Shown: positions 24,209 to 32,865 of the stretch, in pieces
How positions within the stretch are numbered: the first letter of the stretch is position 1
How the letters are laid out: each line of letters starts with the position of its first letter
Assembly (NCBI RefSeq): GCF_900101615.1
Contig: NZ_FMZX01000002.1
Span: forward strand, 496,001-560,000
Direction: 5' to 3'
DNA: 64,000 nucleotides
Source of the DNA: Belnapia rosea
Lineage (GTDB): Bacteria > Pseudomonadota > Alphaproteobacteria > Acetobacterales > Acetobacteraceae
Notes under the pieces: model-generated
What the model was told of the DNA's origin: nothing
Databases searched by the model: none
Seen by the model: the letters and a program-made list of their open reading frames with translations, nothing else
Position numbers and translations under genes: made by a program

Positions 24209-26527
24209 ATGCGCGTGTTCCGCGACCTTTCCGTGGGCCGAAAATTCGCCGCCAGCGCCCTGCTGGCCTTGCTGCTGCTAGCCGGACTGGTCGCGGCCGT
24301 GCGCCACGACCTCGGCTTCGCCCGAACACAGCAATCGGCCGAGCATGTCGCCATCGAGGCCGCCCGGGCGGCGCAGCAGGCCACTATCCACGTGGCGCGC
24401 ATGTCCGGCGCGCGCCAGAGCATGTTGATGGCGCAGACACCTGATGCCCTGGCGCGGGACATCCAATTCTCGACCGAGCAGTCGACCCTGGCGCGGAACG
24501 CCCTGAAGGCCGCCAGTGCCGGCGCAGCCGGGTCCGCGGCTCAGGCACGGATCGAGGATGCGCTCCTCGCCCTCGCCGAGTATGACGCGGTCACCGGGGA
24601 GATGGGCGAGCAGCGCCGGCAAGTCATCGTGGAGCGGGAGGGCCCGCTGCTGACGGCCAGCACGGAATACGACCAAGCCCATGAGGCCGCTGTCTCCCTG
24701 GTCGATTTCGACGTCGCCGCCGAATTGCGGGAGGAAGCCCGCCAGCGCCTCGGCACCTTCCACGCCACGCTGAACGAGCTGCGGCTCGCCATCCAGCGTT
24801 TCCTCGCGACCGCCGATCCCGCCCAAACGCGGCGAGTGCAGCGTGCGGCCGCCCAGCTCACGGTGCATCAGCGGAGCCTCGTCGCGATCACGCCGGCTGG
24901 CCAGGTGGGCGAGCCGTTGCAGCGGCTGAGGACGGTAGCGCAGACCATCAGCCGGGCCGCGCTCGAGATCGTGCGCCTGTCCGAGTCTGCGGCGACGCTC
25001 CGTGACGAACGTGGCGGGCCGATCCGCATGCGGCTGGAGGAGGCGATGAGCGCGGCCGACACGCTGCTGGCAGCGGAGGCCTCGGCGCGCGCCGAGGCCA
25101 GCGGTCGTGCGGCGCTTCGGGTCGAGCAGAACGTGCTCTGGATCGGCGGGGCGGTTGCGCTGCTGCTGGCCCTGTCGGGTTGGGCGAATGCCCGGCTGAT
25201 CGGGGCGCCGCTCCGGCGGCTGGCCGGCGCCGTCCGGGCCATCGCCGCAGGCGACGCGATCGTCGCCGTGCCCGACCAGGCGCGTGGCGACGAGATCGGC
25301 GGCATCGCCGCCGCGCTTGAGGATTTGCGCGCCACGGTGCAACGCGCCTTCGCCCAGCAGCAGATGCTGGAACAGCTGCCCCTGGCGGTGATGACGGCGG
25401 ACCCGAAGGACGAGTTCCGCATCGGCTACATGAATCCTGCGACCCGCAGCCTGCTTGTCCGCATTGCCCATCTGTTGCCCTGCCCGGTGGAGGAGATGGA
25501 GGGCCAGAGCATCGACATCCTGCATCGCAACCCCGGGCATCAGCGGAAGATCCTGAGTGATCCAGCCCGGCTGCCCTACAAGGCGCGCATCCGGCTCGGT
25601 GACGAGGTGCTCGACCTCAGCATCAACGCGATCTGTGATGCGGAGGGCCGTTACGTCAGTGCCATGCTGGTCTGGGCCCTGGCGACGAGCCAGGCCCGGC
25701 TGGCCGACCGGTTCGAGGCGGAGATCGGCGGCGTCGTCCAGGCGGTAGCCGCTGCAGCGAGCCAGATGCAGGCAGCCGCCCAGGCGCTGACCGGCGCCTC
25801 GGAGACCAGCGGGCGGGAGGCGGAGGCGGTGGCCGAAGCCGGCCGGCAGGCCGGGGCCGATGTGCAGGCGGTGGCTGCCAGCGCCGAGGAATTGGCGGCG
25901 AGCGTGGCGGAGATCAGCCGTCAGGTGACCGATGGCGCCGCGATCGCGCGGAATGCCGCGGCCGAGGCGCAGGCGACCGACGAGACGGTGCAGGGACTTG
26001 CCCAGGCGGCGCAGCGCATCGGCGACGTGGTCCGGCTGATCGGCGACATCGCCGGCCAGACCAACCTGCTGGCGCTGAACGCCACCATCGAGGCAGCGCG
26101 GGCCGGCGAGGCGGGCAAGGGCTTTGCCGTGGTGGCGAGCGAGGTGAAGCAGCTCGCCGGCCAGACCGCCAAGGCCACGGAGGAGATCGCCTCTCAGGTC
26201 GGCGGCATTCAGGCGGCGACCGCTCAAGCGGTGACGGCGCTGCGCTCCATCGGCGGGATTATCGAGCGGATCAACGAGGTAACTGCCGCGATTGCCGCGG
26301 CCGTGGAGCAGCAGGGCAGCGCCACGCAGGAGATCGCCCGCAGTGCCGGTCAGGTCGCCTCCGGCACGGCCGCCGTCGCCCGCCGTATCCAGGATGTGCA
26401 GAGCGCCGCGCGCGAGACAGGCGAGGCCTCGTCGGGGCTGCTCGGCGCGGCCGATGGCCTGACCGGCCATGCCTCCACCCTGCAGGCCCGGGCCGGCGAG
26501 TTCCTCGAGAATATCCGGCGGGCATAG
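24209..26527 (+). CDS. methyl-accepting chemotaxis protein with PAS domain
   Basis: The 772-residue chemoreceptor has TM1 (about 13-35), a ~270-residue helical periplasmic sensor region, TM2 (about 308-330), a HAMP domain ([37 protein letters not shown] region) and a PAS-like domain ([25 protein letters not shown]). The signalling tip is [20 protein letters not shown]. There is no CheR-docking pentapeptide at the C-terminus. ATG 24209 follows AGGAGG. An open frame extends more than 900 bases upstream but runs antisense to the flavin reductase gene and is not coding. Confidence 0.95.
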   Translation: MRVFRDLSVGRKFAASALLALLLLAGLVAAVRHDLGFARTQQSAEHVAIEAARAAQQATIHVARMSGARQSMLMAQTPDALARDIQFSTEQSTLARNALKAASAGAAGSAAQARIEDALLALAEYDAVTGEMGEQRRQVIVEREGPLLTASTEYDQAHEAAVSLVDFDVAAELREEARQRLGTFHATLNELRLAIQRFLATADPAQTRRVQRAAAQLTVHQRSLVAITPAGQVGEPLQRLRTVAQTISRAALEIVRLSESAATLRDERGGPIRMRLEEAMSAADTLLAAEASARAEASGRAALRVEQNVLWIGGAVALLLALSGWANARLIGAPLRRLAGAVRAIAAGDAIVAVPDQARGDEIGGIAAALEDLRATVQRAFAQQQMLEQLPLAVMTADPKDEFRIGYMNPATRSLLVRIAHLLPCPVEEMEGQSIDILHRNPGHQRKILSDPARLPYKARIRLGDEVLDLSINAICDAEGRYVSAMLVWALATSQARLADRFEAEIGGVVQAVAAAASQMQAAAQALTGASETSGREAEAVAEAGRQAGADVQAVAASAEELAASVAEISRQVTDGAAIARNAAAEAQATDETVQGLAQAAQRIGDVVRLIGDIAGQTNLLALNATIEAARAGEAGKGFAVVASEVKQLAGQTAKATEEIASQVGGIQAATAQAVTALRSIGGIIERINEVTAAIAAAVEQQGSATQEIARSAGQVASGTAAVARRIQDVQSAARETGEASSGLLGAADGLTGHASTLQARAGEFLENIRRA

Positions 26528-26578
26528 CCGCCGGCCCGGGCGCCGGATAGCCTGCGCCCGGGATTGGAGGAACGTGCC

Positions 26579-27448
26579 ATGCAGCCGATCGAACAGGTCG
26601 CGGCGGTGTATCACCGTCGTGTCGGCGACATCACCATCACCGCCATCGGCGACGGGCATCTCGACGGCTCGATGGCAGTGATCCAGAACATTGAGCCCGA
26701 CGAGGCGGCTCGGATGTTGCGGGAGGCCTTCCGGCCGGTGCCGCGGCGGACGGCGGTGAACACCTTCCTCATCCGCTCCGGTGGCCGCACTGCCCTGGTC
26801 GATACAGGTTGCGGAATGGCGATGGCGGCGAGCGCCGGCAAGCTGTTCCGGAACCTGGCGGCGGCCGGGGTCGATCCGGGAGCGGTCGATACCGTGCTGC
26901 TCACCCATATGCACCCTGACCATTCGAACGGCCTCTCATCCGACGGGCAGGCGCTCTTTCCACGGGCGGAGCTGGCGATGCATGAGGCCGAGCATCGCTT
27001 CTGGCACGACGATGCGGCGATGGCGCGGGCGGATGAAACCAGCCGCCAGCGCAACTTCCAGGCCTGCCGGGACCAGTCGGCACCCTACCGGGACCGGCTG
27101 CGGCTCTTCTCCGGTGGCGAGGTCTTCCCGGGCGTCACCGTCATGCCTTTCCCGGGCCATACGCCGGGGCATAGCGGCTACCTGCTCGCCTCGGGCGGCG
27201 AGAGCCTGCTGATCTGGGGCGACATCATCCATCTGCCGGAGATCCAGGTGCCGCGGCCGGAAGTGACCATGGCTTTCGACGTCGACCCGGCGCAGGCCGA
27301 GGCGACGCGCCGCCGGGTTTTCGAGATGGTGGCGAGCGAGGGGTTGGCCGCGGCCGGGATGCATATGCACTTCCCGGGCTTCCTCCACCTCGCCCGGCGC
27401 GGCAGCGGCTTTGCCCTGATCCCGGAGGCCTGGGCGACCGCCCTTTAG
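26579..27448 (+). CDS. MBL-fold metallo-hydrolase
   Basis: The 289-residue protein has the metallo-beta-lactamase zinc motif H110-M-H112-P-D114-H115, then the Asp/His ligands in MPFPGHTPGHSGYL and WGDIIHLP. The family is broad (glyoxalase II, lactonases and others), so the substrate is open. ATG 26579 has TGGAGGAA at good spacing. It lies 43 bp before the DUF35 gene and its thiolase partner on the same strand. A distant paralogue with similar length is at 45689-46558. Confidence 0.9.
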   Translation: MQPIEQVAAVYHRRVGDITITAIGDGHLDGSMAVIQNIEPDEAARMLREAFRPVPRRTAVNTFLIRSGGRTALVDTGCGMAMAASAGKLFRNLAAAGVDPGAVDTVLLTHMHPDHSNGLSSDGQALFPRAELAMHEAEHRFWHDDAAMARADETSRQRNFQACRDQSAPYRDRLRLFSGGEVFPGVTVMPFPGHTPGHSGYLLASGGESLLIWGDIIHLPEIQVPRPEVTMAFDVDPAQAEATRRRVFEMVASEGLAAAGMHMHFPGFLHLARRGSGFALIPEAWATAL

Positions 27449-27491
27449 CGTGGCAGGGTGCCGCGCCACCATCGCAAGGGAGGAATGGCGC

Positions 27492-27908
27492 ATGCTCGCA
27501 CCAGGTCGGCCGAAGCCGAAACCAACGCCGGAAACCCAGCATTTCTGGGATGGCTGCAAGGAAGGCAAGCTGCTGCTGCAGCGTTGCGGCGATACGGGGA
27601 AGGCCTATTTCCCGCCGCGGCCCTTCAGCCCCTATACCGGCACGCGCAATGTCGAGGTCTTCGAGGCCTCGGGCCGCGCAACGCTCCATAGCTACGTCAT
27701 CCACCACCGTCCCGTCCCCGGCTTCACCCCGCCCTACGCGATTGCGGTGGTGGAGCTCGAGGAGGGTCCGCGGATGATGACCAACATCATCGATTGCGAG
27801 CAGACGCCGGAGGCGCTCCAGCTCGACATGAAGATGGAGGTTGCCTTCACGCCGCTCGACGAGGAGGTCACGCTGCCCCTGTTCCGTCCGGCGAAGGAGT
27901 CCAAGTGA
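27492..27908 (+). CDS. DUF35 OB-fold protein, partner of thiolase
   Basis: This 138-residue protein has an N-terminal rubredoxin-like segment (FWDGCKEGKLLLQRCGDTGKAYFPPRPFSP) and an OB-fold with GRATLHSYVIHHRPVPGF and PYAIAVVELEEGPRMMTNI. Usual DUF35 proteins have four zinc cysteines; here only two Cys are visible, so the ribbon has probably lost zinc. These proteins accompany SCP2-type thiolases, and the next gene is one, joined by TGATG overlap. ATG 27492 follows GGGAGGAA. Confidence 0.85.
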   Translation: MLAPGRPKPKPTPETQHFWDGCKEGKLLLQRCGDTGKAYFPPRPFSPYTGTRNVEVFEASGRATLHSYVIHHRPVPGFTPPYAIAVVELEEGPRMMTNIIDCEQTPEALQLDMKMEVAFTPLDEEVTLPLFRPAKESK

Positions 27909-29056
27909 TGATCCGTCCCGGAGAGATTGCCGTCGTCGGCGCTGCGGAATCGACCAAGATCGGCGCCGTGCCCGGCATGTCGCAGATCATGCTGCACGCG
28001 GATGCCGCGTTGAACGCCATGGCGGAGACGGGGCTGAAGCCGGGCGACATCGACGGCGTCGCCTGCGTCGGCCCGATGATGCCCCAGCAGATCGCCCATT
28101 ACCTCGGCATCACGCCGAAATGGGTTGATGGCACCGGCGTCGGCGGCTGTTCCTTCATGCTGCATGTGCGGCATGCGGCGGCGGCCATCCATGCCGGCTA
28201 TGCCAAGACCATCCTCATCACCCATGGTGAGAGCGGCAAGTCCCGCATCAACGCCACGCCCCGCCCGCCCGAGCCGGAGAGCCTGAACGGCCAGTTCGAG
28301 GTGCCCTACGGCCCCTTCGGCCCGCCGACGCTCTTCCCCATCCCGGTGCTGCGCTACATGAAGGAGCGCGGCGTCAGCCACGAGGACCTGGCCATGGTCG
28401 CCGTGGTGCAGCGGGAATGGGCGGGCCGGAACCCGCGCGCCATGTTCCGCGACCCGATCACGGTCGATGACGTGCTGAACAGCCGGATGATCGCCTACCC
28501 GTTCCGCATCCTGCAGTGCTGCCTGGTGACGGATGGCGGCGGCGCCCTGATCCTGACCAGCGCCGACCGGGCGAAGGACTTCCCGACCAAGCCGGTCTAC
28601 ATCCTCGGCACCGGCGAATCGGTCGAGACCAACATGGTCTCGCAGATGAAGGACTTCACCTCCTCCTCTGCCTTCCGCGTGGCGGGGCCGACCGCGATCG
28701 AGGCGGCGGGGATCGACCGTTCAGCGGTGGATCACATGATGATCTACGACGCCTTCGCCCATCTGCCGCTCTATGGCCTTGAAGATCTCGGCTTCTGCAA
28801 GCCGGGCGAAGCGGCGGGCTTCATTCGCGAGGGCAACACGCGGCCGGGGGGCAAGCTGCCGCTCAACACCAATGGCGGCGGCCTGTCCTACACCCATACC
28901 GGGATGTACGGCATGTTCGCCCTGCAGGAGAGCATCCGGCAGATGCGTGGCACGGCGCCGGCGCAGGTGCCGGGCGCGAAGATTTCGGTCTGCCACGGCG
29001 TCGGCGGCATGTTCAGCGCCTCCGGTACTGTCGTCTTCTCGAACGAACAGCCCTGA
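27908..29056 (+). CDS. SCP2/thiolase-like acetyl-CoA acyltransferase
   Basis: The 382-residue thiolase-fold protein starts EIAVVGAAESTKIG, has a probable nucleophile Cys in GTGVGGCSFML, NTNGGGLSYTHTGMYGM, and the C-terminal CHGVGGMFSASGTVVF. These fit lipid-transfer thiolases that work as a complex with DUF35 proteins, here the overlapping upstream gene. A beta-ketoacyl-CoA cleavage or condensation role in side-chain or acid catabolism is likely. Substrate is unknown. An UUCG-loop hairpin follows the gene. Confidence 0.88.
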   Translation: MIRPGEIAVVGAAESTKIGAVPGMSQIMLHADAALNAMAETGLKPGDIDGVACVGPMMPQQIAHYLGITPKWVDGTGVGGCSFMLHVRHAAAAIHAGYAKTILITHGESGKSRINATPRPPEPESLNGQFEVPYGPFGPPTLFPIPVLRYMKERGVSHEDLAMVAVVQREWAGRNPRAMFRDPITVDDVLNSRMIAYPFRILQCCLVTDGGGALILTSADRAKDFPTKPVYILGTGESVETNMVSQMKDFTSSSAFRVAGPTAIEAAGIDRSAVDHMMIYDAFAHLPLYGLEDLGFCKPGEAAGFIREGNTRPGGKLPLNTNGGGLSYTHTGMYGMFALQESIRQMRGTAPAQVPGAKISVCHGVGGMFSASGTVVFSNEQP

Positions 29057-29064
29057 GCCAGGAC

Positions 29065-29088
29065 GGGGCGGTGCTTCGGCGCCGCCCC
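29065..29088. terminator. hairpin with UUCG tetraloop after the thiolase gene
   Basis: GGGGCGGTGC-TTCG-GCGCCGCCCC gives a 10-bp stem (one G-U pair) capped by a C(UUCG)G tetraloop, nine bases after the thiolase stop. It has no T-run, so it may terminate weakly or stabilise the 3' end. Confidence 0.5.
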
Positions 29089-29156
29089 AGACACTGCAAA
29101 GGCTCAAAAAGGCCGACCTTGCGCCGACAGCTAAACCATTGATTTGGAAGGAGGCG

Positions 29157-29231
<75 letters not shown>

Positions 29232-29331
29232 ACGCCTGCGGAGCGGCTATCTACCCCGGCATTGCCGTCACGGCAAGCCATCCTGCAGCGGATGATGACA
29301 CTTCCTGGCAGCTATGGCTTGATCGGGGTTG

Positions 29332-30216
29332 ATGGACCTCCCCCTGAACCCGGAATCCGGGCCGCCGCTCGAGGAAGAGCTGGCGCCCTATTGCCTGATC
29401 CGCCCCGCTACGCATCGCGTGCCGGTCATCTTTGCCTCGCCTCATTCGGGCCGGGCCTACCCGGCCGATTTCGTCGCGGCCGCGCGACTCGACCCCGTGG
29501 CCCTGCGGAAATCCGAGGACGGCTTCGTCGACGAGTTGTTCAGCGCGGCTCCGGCGGAGGGGATGCCGCTATTGGCGGCTACCTTTCCCCGGGTTTTCTG
29601 CGACGTGAACCGCGAGCCTTGGGAACTCGACCCGGGCATGTTCGACGGACCGCTGCCGCCCTGGGTGAACACCGCCTCGCCGCGCGTTGGCGCCGGGCTT
29701 GGCACCATCGCCCGCGTGGTGGCGACGGGGGAGGCGGTCTATCGCCGTAAGCTGAGCTTCCCCGAAGCCGAGGACCGGATTCGCCGCTTCTGGCAGCCCT
29801 ATCATGCCGCTCTCGCGGCGCTGATCGCGGAGACCCGGGCCGAATTCGGCACCTGTCTCCTCATCGACTGTCATTCCATGCCGACCCATCCGGCCCAGGC
29901 GGCGAATCCACCGGATTTCGTCCTGGGCGATGCGCATGGAACAGCCTGCGCCCCGCGGGCGACCCGGCTGGTGGAGGAGGTCCTGGCGGGGCTCGGCTAC
30001 CGGGTGCGGCGGAACGACCCCTATGCGGGCGGCTACGTCACCCGGCATTACGGCCGGCCCCGGGAACGGGTCCATGCGCTGCAGATCGAGATCGCCCGGC
30101 CGCTTTACATGGATGAGACGAGAATCGAGCGGCTGCCCCGTATGGCTGCCCTCCAGGCCGACATCACCCGCCTGATCGGCGACCTGGCAAAGCTGGACTG
30201 GAACTTCCTCGGCTGA
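29332..30216 (+). CDS. N-formylglutamate amidohydrolase family protein
   Basis: The 294-residue protein has the family core: VPVIFASPHSGRAYPADF, FPRVFCDVNREPWELD, CLLIDCHSMP and VHALQIEIARPLYMD, which line a zinc site in members. The reaction for the type enzyme is N-formylglutamate to glutamate plus formate, the end of one histidine pathway. No hut genes are here, so the substrate may be another N-acyl amino acid. ATG 29332 is preferred over TTG 29329. Confidence 0.88.
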   Translation: MDLPLNPESGPPLEEELAPYCLIRPATHRVPVIFASPHSGRAYPADFVAAARLDPVALRKSEDGFVDELFSAAPAEGMPLLAATFPRVFCDVNREPWELDPGMFDGPLPPWVNTASPRVGAGLGTIARVVATGEAVYRRKLSFPEAEDRIRRFWQPYHAALAALIAETRAEFGTCLLIDCHSMPTHPAQAANPPDFVLGDAHGTACAPRATRLVEEVLAGLGYRVRRNDPYAGGYVTRHYGRPRERVHALQIEIARPLYMDETRIERLPRMAALQADITRLIGDLAKLDWNFLG

Positions 30217-30265
30217 AGCTTCACCGGATGCATTCCGGCAGGTTCGGACGAACCGGGCTTCAGAC

Positions 30266-30295
30266 AAAAAAAGGGCGGTGGCTTGCGCCACCGCC
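30266..30295 (-). terminator. rho-independent terminator of the candidate sRNA
   Basis: On the minus strand a 9-bp perfect stem (GGCGGTGGC/GCCACCGCC, loop GCAA) is followed by seven T. This is the best intrinsic terminator in the window. It points left, where no minus-strand protein gene ends, so it must end a short transcript. Confidence 0.85.
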
Positions 30296-30354
30296 GAGTT
30301 TAGGGAGGAAACGTCCAAGAAAGACAACAACCCGGCAACGCCGTGTTGCTGCGA
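30266..30354 (-). ncRNA. candidate small RNA with CCUCCC anti-Shine-Dalgarno motif
   Basis: A predicted ~88-base transcript starts near 30353, seven bases after a sigma-70-type -10 box, and ends at the T-run at 30266. No open frame of any length fits. Its middle carries UUUCCUCCCUAAA (complement of 30299-30311), an exposed CCUCCC that could pair with ribosome-binding sites. This is the architecture of many alphaproteobacterial trans-acting sRNAs. It lies alone between convergent protein genes. Target and expression are unknown; I infer the RNA from promoter, motif and terminator together. Confidence 0.6.
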
Positions 30355-30359
30355 TGCAC

Positions 30360-30388
30360 AATCTAGGTCCGGCGCGGCCGGACTGCAA
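30360..30388 (-). promoter_or_regulatory. sigma-70-type promoter of the candidate sRNA
   Basis: On the minus strand TTGCAG (30388-30383) and TAGATT (30365-30360) are separated by exactly 17 bp, close to TTGACA-N17-TATAAT. The start would fall near 30353, which gives an ~88-base RNA to the terminator. Confidence 0.6.
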
Positions 30389-30430
30389 GCGCTATTTTGC
30401 AGTGCAGCATCGCAATGGACGCATGGGTTA

Positions 30431-31558
30431 TCAGGGCGCGAACTCTGCCCTGATCGCTGCACTGTGCTGGCCCAGGGAAGGCACCGGGCCGAGCCTCCGC
30501 GCGCCATCCGACAGCCGCGCCGGCGGGGCGCCGACGCCAATCGGGCCCGCTTCGGTTTCAACAGCGATGCGGCGGAAGGCCGGGTGGGTGCGCAGCCCTT
30601 CGCAGTCATTGACGAAGCCGAAGGCGATGTTCGCCCGTTGCAGCTTCTCGGCACAGGCCGCGCGGTCGAGCGCGGCGAAGGCGCGTGCGATATGGGCATC
30701 GACCATCGGCCGGTTCGCCACCCGCTCATTGTTGTTGCGGAAGCCCTCGCGCTGCGGCAGGTCCGGCTCCTCCAGGAAATGGGTGCAGAAATTGGCCCAT
30801 TCCCGCTCGTTCTGGATGGAGATGAGCACCGGCTGCCCGCCCGAGGTCTCGAAGGCGCCATAGGGACAGATGGAGGGGTGAGCGAGGCCTATCCGCGGCG
30901 GGTTGCGGCCGGTGCCCTCGTATTGCAGCAGCGGCACCGTCATCCAGTCCGCCATGCCGTCGAAGAGCGATACGGCGATTCCCTTCCCCCGGCCGGTGAT
31001 GCCGCGCTCGATCAGCGCCTCCAGCACCGCCGCATGGGCATGCATCCCGCAGGCGATATCGCAGGCGGAGACGCCGACGCGCCCGGGCCCCTCGGCCCGC
31101 CCGGTGATGCTGGCGAGGCCCGATTCGGCCTGCACCAGCAGGTCATAGGCCTTCATCGTCGCGTATTCACCCTCCTCTCCATAGCCGGAGATGTCGACGG
31201 TGATGAGGCGTGGATGGCGGTCCCGCAGCATGGCCGAGCCGAAGCCGGCACGTGCCATGGCACCCGGGGCGAGGTTCTGGATGAAGACATCGGCGCGGGC
31301 GACCAGCCGCTCCAGCAGCGCCTTGTCGTCGGGCGCCTTGATGTCGAGGCAGAGGCTCTCCTTGCCGCGGTTCAGCCAGACGAAATAGGAGGAGAGACCC
31401 CGCGCCGTCGCATCATAGGCGCGGGCGAAGTCGCCCTCCGGCCGCTCGATCTTGATCACCCGCGCCCCGGCATCGGCGAGGCGCGAGGCACAGTAGGGCG
31501 CGGCGACGGCCTGCTCCATCGAGACGACGAGCAGGCCCTGGAGCGGCTGCGACGCCAT
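30431..31558 (-). CDS. family III CoA-transferase (CaiB/BaiF)
   Basis: The 375-residue protein begins LQGLLVVSMEQAVAAPYCASRLADAGARVIKIERP and has the conserved SYFVWLNRGKESLCLDIK, the catalytic Asp in MKAYDLLVQAESGL and IACGMHAHAAVLEAL. It moves CoA between two carboxylic acids through an aspartyl-CoA intermediate. It follows the acyl-CoA dehydrogenase gene with a TGAGATG junction, so the pair probably activates and then oxidises the same acid. The acid is not identifiable. Confidence 0.93.
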   Translation of the reverse strand: MASQPLQGLLVVSMEQAVAAPYCASRLADAGARVIKIERPEGDFARAYDATARGLSSYFVWLNRGKESLCLDIKAPDDKALLERLVARADVFIQNLAPGAMARAGFGSAMLRDRHPRLITVDISGYGEEGEYATMKAYDLLVQAESGLASITGRAEGPGRVGVSACDIACGMHAHAAVLEALIERGITGRGKGIAVSLFDGMADWMTVPLLQYEGTGRNPPRIGLAHPSICPYGAFETSGGQPVLISIQNEREWANFCTHFLEEPDLPQREGFRNNNERVANRPMVDAHIARAFAALDRAACAEKLQRANIAFGFVNDCEGLRTHPAFRRIAVETEAGPIGVGAPPARLSDGARRLGPVPSLGQHSAAIRAEFAP

Positions 31559-31559
31559 C

Positions 31560-32729
31560 TCAGTAGCTCCGCGGCATGCCGAGCACATGCTCGCCGACAT
31601 AGCTCAGCACCAGGTTGGTGCTGATCGGCGCCACCTGATAGAGCCGCGCCTCGCGGTACTTCCGCTCCACATCGTACTCCTCGGCGAAGCCGAAGCCGCC
31701 ATGGGTCTGGATGCAGGCCTCGCCCGCTGCCCAGGCGGCATCGGCGGCGAGCATCTTGCCCATGTTGGCCTCCTCGCCACAGGGCTCCCCGCGCTCGAAT
31801 TTGCCGAGGCCCTGGCGCAGCAGCGCCTCGGCGGCGCGCATCTGGGCATAGGCCTTGGCGATCGGGAACTGGACGCCCTGGTTCTGGCCGATCGGCCGGC
31901 CGAACAGCACCCGCTCCTTGCTGTACTCGACCGCCTTGTGGATGAACCACTTGGCGTCGCCGATGCTCTCGGAGGAGATCAGCAGCCGCTCGGCATTCAT
32001 CCCGTCGAGGATGTAGCGGAAGCCCTTGCCCTCGATGCCGACCAGGTTCTCCGCCGGCACCACCATGTTGTCGAAGAAGACCTCGGTGGTGTTGTGGTTC
32101 ATCATCGTCCGGATCGGGCGGATGGTGAGGCCGTTGCCGAGCGCGGCCTTCATGTCGACGATGAAGGTCGAGAGACCATCCGTCTTCTTCGCCACCTCGC
32201 CGCGCGGCGTGGTGCGGGCCAGCAGCAGCATCAGGTCGGAATGCTCCGCCCGGCTGGTCCAGATTTTCTGGCCGTTGACGATGTACTTGTCGCCCTCGCG
32301 CTTGGCGAAGGTGCGCAGCGCGGTGGTGTCCGTCCCGCTCGTCGGCTCCGTCACGCCGAAGGCCTGCAGCCGCAACTCGCCGGAGGCGATGCCGGGCAGG
32401 TAGCGCTGCTTCTGCTCCGGGCTGCCATGCTTCAGGATGGTGCCCATGATGTACATCTGGGCGTGGCAGGCGCCGGCATTGCCGCCGGAGCGGTGGATCT
32501 CCTCGAGAATCGCCGCGGCGGCCGAAAGTGGCAGGCCCGCCCCGCCATACTCCTCCGGGATCAGCGCGCCGAGATAGCCGGCCTCGGTCAGCGCCCTCAC
32601 GAATTCGGTCGGATAGGCACGGTCACGGTCCACCTGGCGCCAATACTCGCCGGGGAAGCGGGCACAGAGCTTTGCCACCTCCTCGCGGATCTCGGCATGC
32701 GGGTCGGCGATCGGCATCGACTGATCCAT
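31560..32729 (-). CDS. acyl-CoA dehydrogenase family protein
   Basis: The 389-residue flavoprotein has FGVTEPTSGTDTTALRTFA, IVNGQKIWTSRAEHSDL, FGRPIGQNQGVQFPIAKAY and QTHGGFGFAEEYDVERKYREARLY, the FAD and substrate signatures. In the place of the usual catalytic Glu (YEGT motif) it reads YQVAPISTN, so the base is missing there or supplied elsewhere. It is the first gene of a two-gene unit with a CoA-transferase and is divergent from a LysR regulator, which probably controls it. Confidence 0.92.
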   Translation of the reverse strand: MDQSMPIADPHAEIREEVAKLCARFPGEYWRQVDRDRAYPTEFVRALTEAGYLGALIPEEYGGAGLPLSAAAAILEEIHRSGGNAGACHAQMYIMGTILKHGSPEQKQRYLPGIASGELRLQAFGVTEPTSGTDTTALRTFAKREGDKYIVNGQKIWTSRAEHSDLMLLLARTTPRGEVAKKTDGLSTFIVDMKAALGNGLTIRPIRTMMNHNTTEVFFDNMVVPAENLVGIEGKGFRYILDGMNAERLLISSESIGDAKWFIHKAVEYSKERVLFGRPIGQNQGVQFPIAKAYAQMRAAEALLRQGLGKFERGEPCGEEANMGKMLAADAAWAAGEACIQTHGGFGFAEEYDVERKYREARLYQVAPISTNLVLSYVGEHVLGMPRSY

Positions 32730-32865
32730 GGCGTGTTCCTCCGGGAATCGGGATTAGGGCCCGGTCTGAGCCCTGACAAGCTAGGGGTAAGATGGGCTCC
32801 GCCGAGGCTTCAGGTAATTCGAAATCAGCAATGGCACCCATAACCGGCTGCTATAGCTTCATGGG

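Noticed and set aside
24278-26923. Long open frame of ~880 codons on the minus strand
   Set aside because: It is antisense to the chemoreceptor, whose motifs and ribosome-binding site are clear. High GC content keeps antisense frames open.
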